Assembly (NCBI GenBank): GCA_039186015.1
Contig: JBCDAH010000075.1
Location: forward strand, 1-23,349
Direction: 5' to 3'
From: JBCBWG01 sp039186015
GTDB lineage: Bacteria > Pseudomonadota > Alphaproteobacteria > Rhizobiales > Hyphomicrobiaceae
Length of the DNA stretch: 23,349 nucleotides
A program made the position numbers and the translations under genes. The notes below the pieces were generated by a model. That model was not told where the DNA came from. It worked only from the letters and a program-made list of their open reading frames with translations, and did not search any database. Position 1 is the first letter of the stretch, and every line of letters starts with the position of its first letter. Positions 7,530-14,087 of this stretch are shown here, piece by piece.

Positions 7530-8774
7530 CTAGGCGGCCAGATCGGTTCGGCCGTCGAGAAATGCGCGAAGATGAAAAGACAGCGCACTGGCGTCATCAC
7601 CCGCGCCGGAGATCTGGTGGGATTTGCGCCGTCGCAAAAACGGCAGACCCAGCACATAGAGACCCGGCGCGTCAACGACACCACCGCGATGGCGGAGACG
7701 CCCGCGTCGGTCAAACACCGGCACGTCGAGCCACGAAAAGTCTGAACGATAGCCTGTCGCCCAAAGGATCGTCCGAACCTCCCCGTTCGCGAGGTTCAGC
7801 GTCAGGCGCGGCGCCGACGGCACGCGCGTTGGCTCCGGACGGCTCGACGGCGGTATCACGCTGCCTAACTGCCAGTCATCAACCCATGCATCGATCGAAT
7901 CCAGCAGCCGTCCCATTTTAAGATCGGCCGATGTGCAGACGTTCGCCAACCCGCCGGAAAACAACGCCTGCCCGTCACGGATCGTCGCCAGACGCCCCAC
8001 GATCTCCACACCGAGATCCTGAAGCGCGTTCAAGTCAACCGGTTGACTGCCGCCAATCAACTGCGGTGACGGCAAGCGACGCACGCGTTCGAGATCATCG
8101 ACATCATCGATACGCTCGTCCATCACGCCGATCGCGTGCAGCCACCACTCGATATCATAGCTGCGGTAGATGCGCGGCATGCGCACATGGTTCCCGACCG
8201 CCAGCGTGACTTGCCGTCCCGACGTCTGGAGCTCACGCGCCAACTGCACGCCAGTCGCAGACGCTCCGACAATCAAGACACCGCCGTCCGGCAAGTCGTT
8301 CGGCCGCTTGTAGCTCAGCGGCGTCGCCTGATGGGTCGTACTCGGCACCGCACCAAAAAGCGCCGGAATGCTCGGCCGCGCGCATGCGCCCGTCGCAAGT
8401 ACCAATGTTCTGCAGGCAACAGGACCCTGGCTTGTCTCAAGATAATAGCCGTTGTCACTGCGCCGGACACGTATCACCTCTGTGTCACCCTGAACCGGTA
8501 AGCGGGCCTTGCGGGCATATGCGTCAAAGCTTGAGACAAGCTGCGCGACCGACATGTACCCATCCGGGTCCAGGCTCAGATCCCAGGCGCCGGGGAGATA
8601 GTTGGCCCAGTTTGGGGTCAGCAGTCTCAGGCTATCCCAACGATCTTTGCGCCATGCATTCGCGACCGCACCGCGTTCGATGACAAGATGATCGACGCCC
8701 CTGTGCATGAGTTCTCGGCTCATCGCGAGCCCGGCCTGACCGGCTCCGATGATAACGGTTGTTAGGCGCCTCAT
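7530..8774 (-). CDS. Flavin-containing monooxygenase (CzcO/FMO type)
   Basis: A 414-residue protein starting at ATG with GAGGAG eight bases upstream. The FAD-binding GAGQAG is at 10-15, followed by VIERGAVANAWRKDRWDSLRLLTPNW, typical of the single-component FMO and Baeyer-Villiger group. The NADPH-binding motif GVLIVGASATGVQLARELQ lies near residue 165, and the ATGYR motif with WLDVPVF follows near residue 340. VDAPGLYVLGLPFLRRRKS closes the FAD domain. Members oxidise amines, sulfides or ketones with NADPH and O2 in the cytoplasm; the full FxGxxxHxxxY/F fingerprint of N- or S-oxidising FMOs is not obvious (ALFGAVPSTTHQATP is the closest stretch). Its start overlaps the DUF1127 stop by four bases, and the OsmC-like and methyltransferase genes follow closely, giving a four-gene operon. 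Confidence 0.88.
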   Translation of the reverse strand: MRRLTTVIIGAGQAGLAMSRELMHRGVDHLVIERGAVANAWRKDRWDSLRLLTPNWANYLPGAWDLSLDPDGYMSVAQLVSSFDAYARKARLPVQGDTEVIRVRRSDNGYYLETSQGPVACRTLVLATGACARPSIPALFGAVPSTTHQATPLSYKRPNDLPDGGVLIVGASATGVQLARELQTSGRQVTLAVGNHVRMPRIYRSYDIEWWLHAIGVMDERIDDVDDLERVRRLPSPQLIGGSQPVDLNALQDLGVEIVGRLATIRDGQALFSGGLANVCTSADLKMGRLLDSIDAWVDDWQLGSVIPPSSRPEPTRVPSAPRLTLNLANGEVRTILWATGYRSDFSWLDVPVFDRRGRLRHRGGVVDAPGLYVLGLPFLRRRKSHQISGAGDDASALSFHLRAFLDGRTDLAA

Positions 8775-9067
8775 GACCGACGCTCCTCAACGGGCGACGC
8801 GGATCGAACCGAGGCCGCTTGTTGTCCGTCGCGCACGTGCTGGCCATAGACCGCACCAACAATGTCGGACCGGCTGAGGCCAATGTCCTTGAGCATGCGG
8901 TCGTCGAGTTGCCGCAAGGTTTGGATTGCAGCGCGGTGATGTCTCCACGCGAAAATCCGGCGAAATGCAACGCGCAGAACGGAGGCGAGGCCTCTTGGCA
9001 AAACGGAGGCGAGGCCTCTTGGCCGACCTCGCCGCATGTACGTCTGGTATTCTATGGCTGTGATCAT
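8771..9067 (-). CDS. DUF1127 small basic protein with internal tandem duplication
   Basis: A 98-residue protein starting at ATG 9067, with AGGAG eight bases upstream; a longer open frame to 9175 has no supporting site. The DUF1127 signature is LRQLDDRMLKDIGLSRSDIVGAVYG in the middle. Before it, RGLASVLP is followed by RGLASVLR, an eight-residue duplication encoded by a 24-bp tandem repeat. Small DUF1127 proteins in alphaproteobacteria (for example the CcaF1 and YjiS-like group) have been linked to RNA binding and to phosphate or nutrient stress; this member is longer, with a tail rich in Ser, Arg and Glu. It overlaps the monooxygenase gene by four bases, so it may be a post-transcriptional regulator of that operon, as inference only. 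Confidence 0.85.
   Translation of the reverse strand: MITAIEYQTYMRRGRPRGLASVLPRGLASVLRVAFRRIFAWRHHRAAIQTLRQLDDRMLKDIGLSRSDIVGAVYGQHVRDGQQAASVRSASPVEERRS
8979..9024. repeat. 24-bp tandem duplication inside the DUF1127 gene
   Basis: A 22-base block beginning AACGGAGGCGAGG occurs identically at 8979-9000 and 9003-9024, a period of 24 bp that keeps the reading frame. The identity at nucleotide level suggests the duplication is recent. Confidence 0.9.
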
Positions 9068-9226
9068 CTTGCTGACTCCTTCGGTGAGGACCGTCTTTTC
9101 GACTTTCAGCTGGGCGGCCTGGTTGGCCTGACCGGGTACGGATCGACGCCGGGACGCAGCGAATCCGGCACCCATACGCAGGCGCCGGCCGCAGTAAGCG
9201 TCTTGTCGTCATTCGCGCCTGGTCGC

Positions 9227-9790
9227 CTAAGCAACCGTCACGTGAACGTTGGTCGGATTGGTGATGATGTCGAAGACTGCAGACCGCTTTTGAGACTGTG
9301 CGACCAGTGCTGCGATTTCGTCGGCAGTTGCATCAGCATCGACTTCAAACGTCACGCGGATATCGCTGAACCCATTGCGGACATCGGCGTCGATACCGAG
9401 AATGCCATGCAGATTCATGTCGCCTTCCACCGTTGCGGAGACTTTCCGCAATTGGATACCGCGGTTTTGCGCGACCGTCGCAATGCCTGCCGTCAAGCAA
9501 CTGGCCAGTCCCGACAGCACGACTTCAACAGGTGTGGCGCCCAGATCCGAGGCAGCGAACTGCTCCGGGTGATCTGCTTCGATCGCATGTGTCGACTTGC
9601 GGTGCTGCTCTTCGCCAAGCCCGTAAAAGCTCTCAACGGTCGTGCGCGTGTGCGTGCCTTCGACCCACGAGCAACGTGCGCGCCACTTGAATTGCGCAGC
9701 ATCCGGTGCAGCCTCGAGCGCCTCGCGCGCGCTTAGCAATGCGTCAAGATCCACCCCGTTGTTAACCTTGGTGGCGGCGGTCTGCGTCAT
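9227..9790 (-). CDS. Second OsmC-family protein, also lacking the second cysteine
   Basis: A 187-residue protein starting at ATG with GGAGAC eight to nine bases upstream. The OsmC core reads HPEQFAASDLGATPVEVVLSGLASCLTAGIATVAQNRGI, with Cys98 at the peroxidatic site. The second site reads QSQKRSAVFDIITNPTNVHV, with Ser170 where peroxidases have Cys. An N-terminal segment of about 35 residues precedes the domain. It shares the family but little direct sequence with the OsmC-like gene at 6961, so the two are divergent paralogs rather than a recent duplication. It lies upstream of the DUF1127 gene on the same strand, separated by 159 bp, and may share a transcript or regulator with it. Confidence 0.87.
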   Translation of the reverse strand: MTQTAATKVNNGVDLDALLSAREALEAAPDAAQFKWRARCSWVEGTHTRTTVESFYGLGEEQHRKSTHAIEADHPEQFAASDLGATPVEVVLSGLASCLTAGIATVAQNRGIQLRKVSATVEGDMNLHGILGIDADVRNGFSDIRVTFEVDADATADEIAALVAQSQKRSAVFDIITNPTNVHVTVA

Positions 9791-10127
9791 GATCGTGTCT
9801 CCATTCGGAACGGTTTTGTGTGGACGGCTGCCGGCAGACGCGCAAACTGCGCGGCAGCCTTGATCCGGCAGCGCCAGCCCGCAAAAGGCGAACAGGCCCT
9901 GGCCGGCATCCTACTTACTGAGTGCGGCCGGTGAGGACCTGAAGGTTTTCGGAAAGAGTTCTGAAAGTTGCCGCGTCGTGTTCGATGAAAGCAGTGCATC
10001 ACGATCGCGCGATGCAATTGGCGCGACATAGCTGAGATTTGGTGAAATGGAGTTGCGCGCGGGGCCACAGGCACGGCGGCCACCGCTCATTTGTCAGCAT
10101 CATACGGCATAGATGGAGACGACGGCC
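9791..10127. other. 337-bp gap upstream of the second OsmC-like gene
   Basis: No gene is supported here. It should contain the promoter of the OsmC-like gene and the end of the regulator transcript. The dyad listed at 9995-10016 is the clearest structure. A short stem CGGCC-5-GGCCG at 10123-10137 spans the regulator stop codon but has no T tail. Confidence 0.55.
9995..10016. promoter_or_regulatory. Candidate operator: 22-bp dyad TGCATC-N10-GATGCA
   Basis: The outer six bases are perfect inverted arms, and inside them two further CG/CG pairs match, so 8 of 11 half-site pairs are symmetric. It lies about 205 bp before the OsmC-like start and about 110 bp beyond the regulator stop codon. A binding site for the neighbouring winged-helix regulator is possible, though that class usually binds direct repeats. 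Confidence 0.35.
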
Positions 10128-11774
10128 CTAAAGGCCGGCATGGCGTAACGCACGCGTGATCGTCTCACGGTCTGATGCGGTGAAGTGGAACCATGAAAAG
10201 AAATCGTCCGCGACAAACCCCGGACGGGCGCGCAACAGCCTGCTGGCATGGTTGCGGGCCAACTCCAGCTTACCGGCGGCGGATGCGCACCACGCAGCGA
10301 CGGCCGAGATCTGGACATTCGCGTTCGGGTGATGGACAGCGCGTTCGCTGTAATCGAGGGCTGCATCCGAGTCACCGGCCAGGGCCATGGCTTGCGCCTT
10401 TGTTGCGTGCACCGTGTAAGCGATCGGGTCGAAGGGACTCAACCGCTCTGCCATACCAACATGTTCAAGCGCCTCGCGACGCTGTCCGGCAATCAGCAGT
10501 GACAGGGCAAGAAATGTGCGCGCATCGAATGAGCATGGATTCGCGTGGACGGCCCGCCTTAACCAGTCCAGTGCCCCGCAACTTTGCCCGAACATGCCGA
10601 GTGTGCGGCCGAGAACGACCATCGCTTCCGCTTCGCAGCTGTCGAGTGTGACGGCCGCCTGGGCGATTTCGCTTGCCCGCTCCAGGGCCTCGACGGATCC
10701 ACGCGGCGCGAGATACGCATGTCGGCGGAGCTCAACGAGCGCGGACGCCGCACGGATGCGGGCTGAATGGGGCGCCATCTGAGCCGCCACGCCCAACAGC
10801 CTGTCGACCTCGTCAATATCCTGCGCGGTCGTTGCAAACCGGTACTTGGCCGCGCGGTGGTAAAGCCCCCAGGCGTCAAGCGTTTCAACCGGGGTTACGC
10901 GTGCGACATGGCGTAAATGCTGCGAGATCTCCGCCTCGACCGTACGCGCAACCTCCAGGCCGACATCGTCGAGCAACTCAAAGAGATCGCCCATGGCGCG
11001 GTCGTATCGCTCAGCCCACAGCACGGCGCCGGATTGGGAGTCGCACAAGCTTACCATAACGCGCAGCCGCCCGTCAGATACGATGACAGATCCCCAGAGC
11101 GCGTAGCGCACACCCAGACGCCTTGCGATCTGCGGCGGTTCGGCGTGCTCCGACGAAAGCGCGGCAGCACTGGCCCGCGCCGACACAAAGAGCCAACGAG
11201 ATCGCGCGAGATTGGTCGCAACATCACGCGACAGACCGTTCGCCAGGACATCCGCGGTTCGCCCGCCAGCAACGACGTCAAAAGGCACAACGACAATTGA
11301 CGTCGCAAACGGCTGATCGTCCGGAGCCGTCGGATCGCCAGGGCACTCGCACTCGGATAGATGTCTGGCAGACACCACCTGTCTGCAGATTCGTGGCTCA
11401 ACAAGCAGCCGGTAGCCGGCCTTCGCGACGGTCTCGATGAACCGCGGCGATCGCGCGCTGTCACCGAGCGCGCGGCGCAACTCGGCGATAACCTGCGTCA
11501 GGCTTTCCTCACCCACTGTCACATCGGGCCAAATCTGGTCCATAAGCGCGTCGCGCCCGACAACCTCCATCGGCGAGTGTGCCAAAACCTCGATAAGCCG
11601 GGCGGCCCGCGGGCTCAGCCGGAATTCATCCGACCCGCGCTTGAGCGAGCGGGACTTGGGGTCGTAGCTTTGACCGGCAATCTCGAACGACGTCCGACGC
11701 ACTGGCTGCTCTCGGCTAGTCGGCGACCATCGCTTGCCTTGCACCAAGGCGGACTGTTTCGTCATTGTCAGCAT
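10128..11774 (-). CDS. Winged-helix transcriptional regulator with TolB-like and TPR region
   Basis: About 548 residues from ATG 11774; a GTG at 11807 and another ATG at 11765 are alternatives, and none has a strong ribosome-binding site. Near the N-terminus is an OmpR/ToxR-type winged helix: FEIAGQSYDPKSRSLKRG, FRLSPRAARLIEVLA, then LMDQIWPDVTVGEESLTQVI and the wing FIETVAKAGYRLL. The middle section (VVVPFD, DVLANGLSRDVATNLARS, RRLGVRYALWGSVI, GAVLWAERYDRAMGDLFEL) is the TolB-like segment seen in many alphaproteobacterial adenylate-cyclase-type and wHTH regulators. The C-terminal half is helical, with TPR-like repeats such as GALDWLRRAVHANP and AALDYSERAVHHPN. No membrane helix is visible, unlike CadC or ToxR, so it should be cytoplasmic. 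It may control the OsmC/FMO genes downstream, as inference from position. Confidence 0.86.
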   Translation of the reverse strand: MLTMTKQSALVQGKRWSPTSREQPVRRTSFEIAGQSYDPKSRSLKRGSDEFRLSPRAARLIEVLAHSPMEVVGRDALMDQIWPDVTVGEESLTQVIAELRRALGDSARSPRFIETVAKAGYRLLVEPRICRQVVSARHLSECECPGDPTAPDDQPFATSIVVVPFDVVAGGRTADVLANGLSRDVATNLARSRWLFVSARASAAALSSEHAEPPQIARRLGVRYALWGSVIVSDGRLRVMVSLCDSQSGAVLWAERYDRAMGDLFELLDDVGLEVARTVEAEISQHLRHVARVTPVETLDAWGLYHRAAKYRFATTAQDIDEVDRLLGVAAQMAPHSARIRAASALVELRRHAYLAPRGSVEALERASEIAQAAVTLDSCEAEAMVVLGRTLGMFGQSCGALDWLRRAVHANPCSFDARTFLALSLLIAGQRREALEHVGMAERLSPFDPIAYTVHATKAQAMALAGDSDAALDYSERAVHHPNANVQISAVAAWCASAAGKLELARNHASRLLRARPGFVADDFFSWFHFTASDRETITRALRHAGL

Positions 11775-12229
11775 CCGAAATGCCTGCACGTGCCGAGGCG
11801 GCTGCACATGCGCAGTTTACGTTGCACACATAAGAACGTGGACGAGCGCGACGCGCGCTCGCGAGTGTCTTGGAGCCAGTGTGACCGCCCATGTGACCGC
11901 ACGGCGCAAAACTCAGACGACAGCAAGACTTCCTGTCGAACGCGCTCCCGTACAAACCGAATCCCGTCACAAACAAGACAACGCCCGGTCAAACCTGGTC
12001 AATTCTCCGTGGTCTTCGCGGCTTGCAATGACCCAGGGGAAATCAGTCAGCAGATATTGGCCCGACCAGGCTGTTCCCCTGGTGACAGGGCGCGATGCAA
12101 CATGATTGACGCGTCCATTCCGCGTGGCGCCCCAGCTTATGTCCAGCCTGTCGGAAAGCACGACTCAAACACAGTCTGAGCCAAGGTGGTTTCAGACGGC
12201 GGCACAATTCTGCCTATGGTGAGACTTCG
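11775..12229. other. Gap of about 450 bp between the two minus-strand regulators
   Basis: A long plus-strand frame crosses part of this stretch, but it runs antisense through the regulator and its protein is rich in Arg, Ser and His with no motif. The upper part should contain the promoter of the winged-helix regulator. The lower part holds the hairpin listed at 12174-12197. Nothing else is supported. Confidence 0.5.
12174..12197 (-). terminator. Weak hairpin beyond the iolR stop codon
   Basis: GTCTGA and TCAGAC form a 6-bp stem around 12 bases, 33 nt past the iolR stop. It lacks a T run, so it may be a processing or Rho-associated structure rather than an intrinsic terminator. Confidence 0.25.
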
Positions 12230-13090
12230 TTAACCACGAGCGCGATCAGCTGCAGGCCGCTCTATCGACTTTCCAACAGCGACCGACAGGGCGGAACACA
12301 GGCACATTGTGACGGCGAGAGACCGAAAGTCGCCAAGTGCTGCGTCTCGCACGTGCAGAACCTCGGTTGCAAACGGCTCAATCGGTGACAAGGCAACATC
12401 GGTGATTGCAACAATCGGACAGCCGATTCGATGAACCGTTTCACATAACTCTATGACTTCCGGCGCATACGGGTGAAACGTAACAACGAACATCGCATCG
12501 CGCGGCGATATGAACGCCCCCTGGTTGCCCAGCATGCCACCGAGGCTGTCAAGCAGCGTGCACGGCTTGCCCATCTTGCTCAACGCATAGAACAGCGCGC
12601 TGGCCGCCGGGAACGAGCGCCTTAGCCCCAGAAAGTGAACGCTGCGGGCCTTGGTCATGATCCGAACGACCCGGTCCATGGCCTCGGCATCGATTTCGTC
12701 AAGTGCCGTTTCCAGCGCCGCGTGCGCGTTGCCCACGAAGCCCTCGAAAATCCGGCGCGGCGAGCTCAGCTTCGCCGGCGCCATCCGATGGAGACGGTGC
12801 TCATAGGAATAGCCACGCTCGAGCAGATTGGCCTTGAGCAGATCCTGCATCTCCGAGAACCCTGAGAATCCCAGTGCCTGCGCAAAACGCACAAGCGTCG
12901 ACGGCTGAACGTTGGCAATGTCGGCGATTTCGGCCGTCGTCCCAAGCGCCACCTTGTCGGGATTGTCCAGCACGAATTGCGCGCACTGGCGCAGGCGCGG
13001 TGCCAGAGTCGGCGAGTGACGAGCGATTGCCGCATTCAGCGACGGCAGATCTGACGGCGGTTCTGCAGCAAGGCGCGTGGACTCGGTCAT
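12230..13090 (-). CDS. iolR: RpiR/MurR-family repressor of the inositol genes (IolR-like)
   Basis: About 286 residues from the ATG at 13090 (MTESTRL); an ATG at 13108 would add six residues and overlap the operator, and neither has a ribosome-binding sequence. The N-terminal HTH_6 domain shows PTLAPRLRQCAQFVLDNPDKVALGTTAEIADIANVQPSTLVRFAQALGFSGFSEMQ. The C-terminal SIS (sugar isomerase) domain follows: VHFLGLRRSFPAASALFYALSKMG, then DAMFVVTFHPYAPEVIEL and CPIVAITD. In rhizobia an RpiR-type IolR represses inositol catabolism, and a phosphorylated intermediate bound by the SIS domain is the usual inducer in this class. Here the gene diverges from the iol operon with a shared intergenic region. 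The name rests on family and position; binding is not shown. Confidence 0.85.
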   Translation of the reverse strand: MTESTRLAAEPPSDLPSLNAAIARHSPTLAPRLRQCAQFVLDNPDKVALGTTAEIADIANVQPSTLVRFAQALGFSGFSEMQDLLKANLLERGYSYEHRLHRMAPAKLSSPRRIFEGFVGNAHAALETALDEIDAEAMDRVVRIMTKARSVHFLGLRRSFPAASALFYALSKMGKPCTLLDSLGGMLGNQGAFISPRDAMFVVTFHPYAPEVIELCETVHRIGCPIVAITDVALSPIEPFATEVLHVRDAALGDFRSLAVTMCLCSALSVAVGKSIERPAADRARG

Positions 13091-13091
13091 T

Positions 13092-13107
13092 TGGAATAAA
13101 TATTCCA
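13092..13107. promoter_or_regulatory. Candidate IolR operator TGGAATA-AA-TATTCCA
   Basis: A perfect 7-bp inverted repeat with a two-base centre. It contains GGAA-N6-TTCC, the palindrome I recall as reported for the IolR site of Sinorhizobium meliloti. It lies directly before the repressor ATG at 13090 and just upstream of the plus-strand promoter region, so one bound repressor could control both directions. Confidence 0.7.
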
Positions 13108-13109
13108 TT

Positions 13110-13126
13110 TTGCGCACTTGACGCAA
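13110..13126. promoter_or_regulatory. Second small dyad TTGCG-N7-CGCAA in the divergent promoter
   Basis: Five-base inverted arms overlap the proposed plus-strand -35 box and lie two bases from the operator. It may be a second regulator site or chance. Confidence 0.3.
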
Positions 13127-13145
13127 TATGTATTTAAGATCCAAT
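13118..13145 (+). promoter_or_regulatory. Candidate sigma-70 promoter of the iol operon
   Basis: TTGACG at 13118-13123 matches five of six -35 bases. A weaker TCCAAT (four of six) lies 16 bp on at 13140-13145. On the other strand TTGCGT (13126-13121) and TATTTA (13102-13097), 18 bp apart, could serve iolR. Transcription would then start about at the ATG 13090, suggesting a leaderless message whose -10 lies inside the operator. Confidence 0.4.
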
Positions 13146-13183
13146 GTCAGCTCGGTTTTGCAACACAGTCGAGAGTGAGCACG

Positions 13184-13999
13184 TTGCGTCGCAAGATCGG
13201 ATGCTGCACCTGGATCTTCGGAGACGAGCCGCTCGCGAGTATCGTACGCCGCGCGCGGCGCGCCCAGCTTGATGGTATCGAACTTCATGGCCGTTGGAGG
13301 CACAGTGACCCTGGCGATATCGCGGATATCTTAGGTAACGCAGAACTTGATGTTTTCTCGCCGACGCCAACGGACTCCGACCCGTCCTCTGCCGATCCGG
13401 CAGAACGTGAATCTTCTCTCAACGAGTACTTTGCAATTGTCGACTTTGCCGCCGCGCTCGGCGGCCCCATTGTATCGTTTCATGGCCGCGTGGGTCGGGT
13501 GAGTTATGATCAGGATAAGGCTCTGGAAGACGCTCATTTGTTGACAGCAGCGCGCAAGGTCTGCGCGCGCGCCGCTGCCGCTAATGTGCCGGTCGTATTT
13601 GAGCTGCTCAATCGTTACGAAACGCACCAGGTCCAAAACGTCGAGGCGGGGCTCGCGTTCCTTGCGCAAGCCAATGCGGCGAACCTGAAACTGCTCGCCG
13701 ATTCCTATCATATGAACATTGAAGAAGTTGATCCGGCTGGCGCACTTGCCCGCGCCGGCAATAACCTGGGTCTCTATCACGCCGCAGATTCAAATCGCGG
13801 AGCGATCGGCGATGGTCATATCGATTTCTCGTCACAAATCGAGACCCTTGATGAGATTGCGTATATCGGGCCGCTTATTCTCGAAACAACGGCACCCGGT
13901 CCAAATCCGTTCACACCGAACAAGGGCACCGGTTTCGTTGATACAGTGGAGGACCAATTGGCGCGCAGCGTAACAGCGCTGCATAACTTGTCAGCTTAG
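13184..13999 (+). CDS. Ketose-3-epimerase-like TIM-barrel sugar epimerase
   Basis: Start is uncertain. A TTG at 13184 gives RRKIGCCTWIFG close to the N-terminus, as usual in the family; a GTG at 13175 is the alternative. The TTG at 13118 overlaps the promoter and is rejected. From 13184 the protein has 271 residues. Metal ligands can be placed as Glu140 (VFELLNRYE), Asp173 (ADSYHMNIEE), His199 (LYHAADSNR) and Glu234 (LILETTAP). Their spacing (33, 26, 35) is the same as in D-psicose/D-tagatose 3-epimerases as I remember them, and His176 and Arg205 also fit. The gap from the last His is shorter than in Bacillus IolI. As first gene of the iol operon it may interconvert inososes or feed another sugar or inositol isomer into the pathway. 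The fold is secure; the substrate is not. Confidence 0.85.
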   Translation: MRRKIGCCTWIFGDEPLASIVRRARRAQLDGIELHGRWRHSDPGDIADILGNAELDVFSPTPTDSDPSSADPAERESSLNEYFAIVDFAAALGGPIVSFHGRVGRVSYDQDKALEDAHLLTAARKVCARAAAANVPVVFELLNRYETHQVQNVEAGLAFLAQANAANLKLLADSYHMNIEEVDPAGALARAGNNLGLYHAADSNRGAIGDGHIDFSSQIETLDEIAYIGPLILETTAPGPNPFTPNKGTGFVDTVEDQLARSVTALHNLSA

Positions 14000-14087
14000 G
14001 GCGGAGTTTCACATCTGCCCCAACCGGCCAACAGAGCCGGAACCTTGGATAACTTCGAGCAAAGAAGAAGCAATTGGAGGAAAAAGA
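14000..14087 (+). promoter_or_regulatory. Spacer with small hairpin and strong ribosome-binding site
   Basis: CCGGC (14024-14028) and GCCGG (14036-14040) form a short stem, without a T tail. GGAGG at 14076-14080 lies seven bases before the GTG at 14088 and decides that start. The hairpin could protect the binding-protein message, which often must be more abundant than the message for other transporter parts. Confidence 0.4.

Noticed and set aside
8819..9736. Long plus-strand open frame of about 305 codons
   Set aside because: It runs antisense across the DUF1127 and OsmC-like genes, which have clear family motifs and ribosome-binding sites. Its own product has no motif, so it is a by-product of GC-rich codon use.
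10123..10137. Terminator of the winged-helix regulator (CGGCC-5-GGCCG)
   Set aside because: Only a 5-bp stem over the stop codon with no T tail; common by chance in GC-rich DNA.
11361..12179. Plus-strand open frame of about 272 codons
   Set aside because: Antisense to the winged-helix domain of the regulator and then running into non-coding DNA; composition is not protein-like.
13118..13183. TTG at 13118 as the start of the epimerase
   Set aside because: It coincides with the best -35 box and would add 22 residues unlike the family N-terminus; KIGCCTWIFG should be close to the start.
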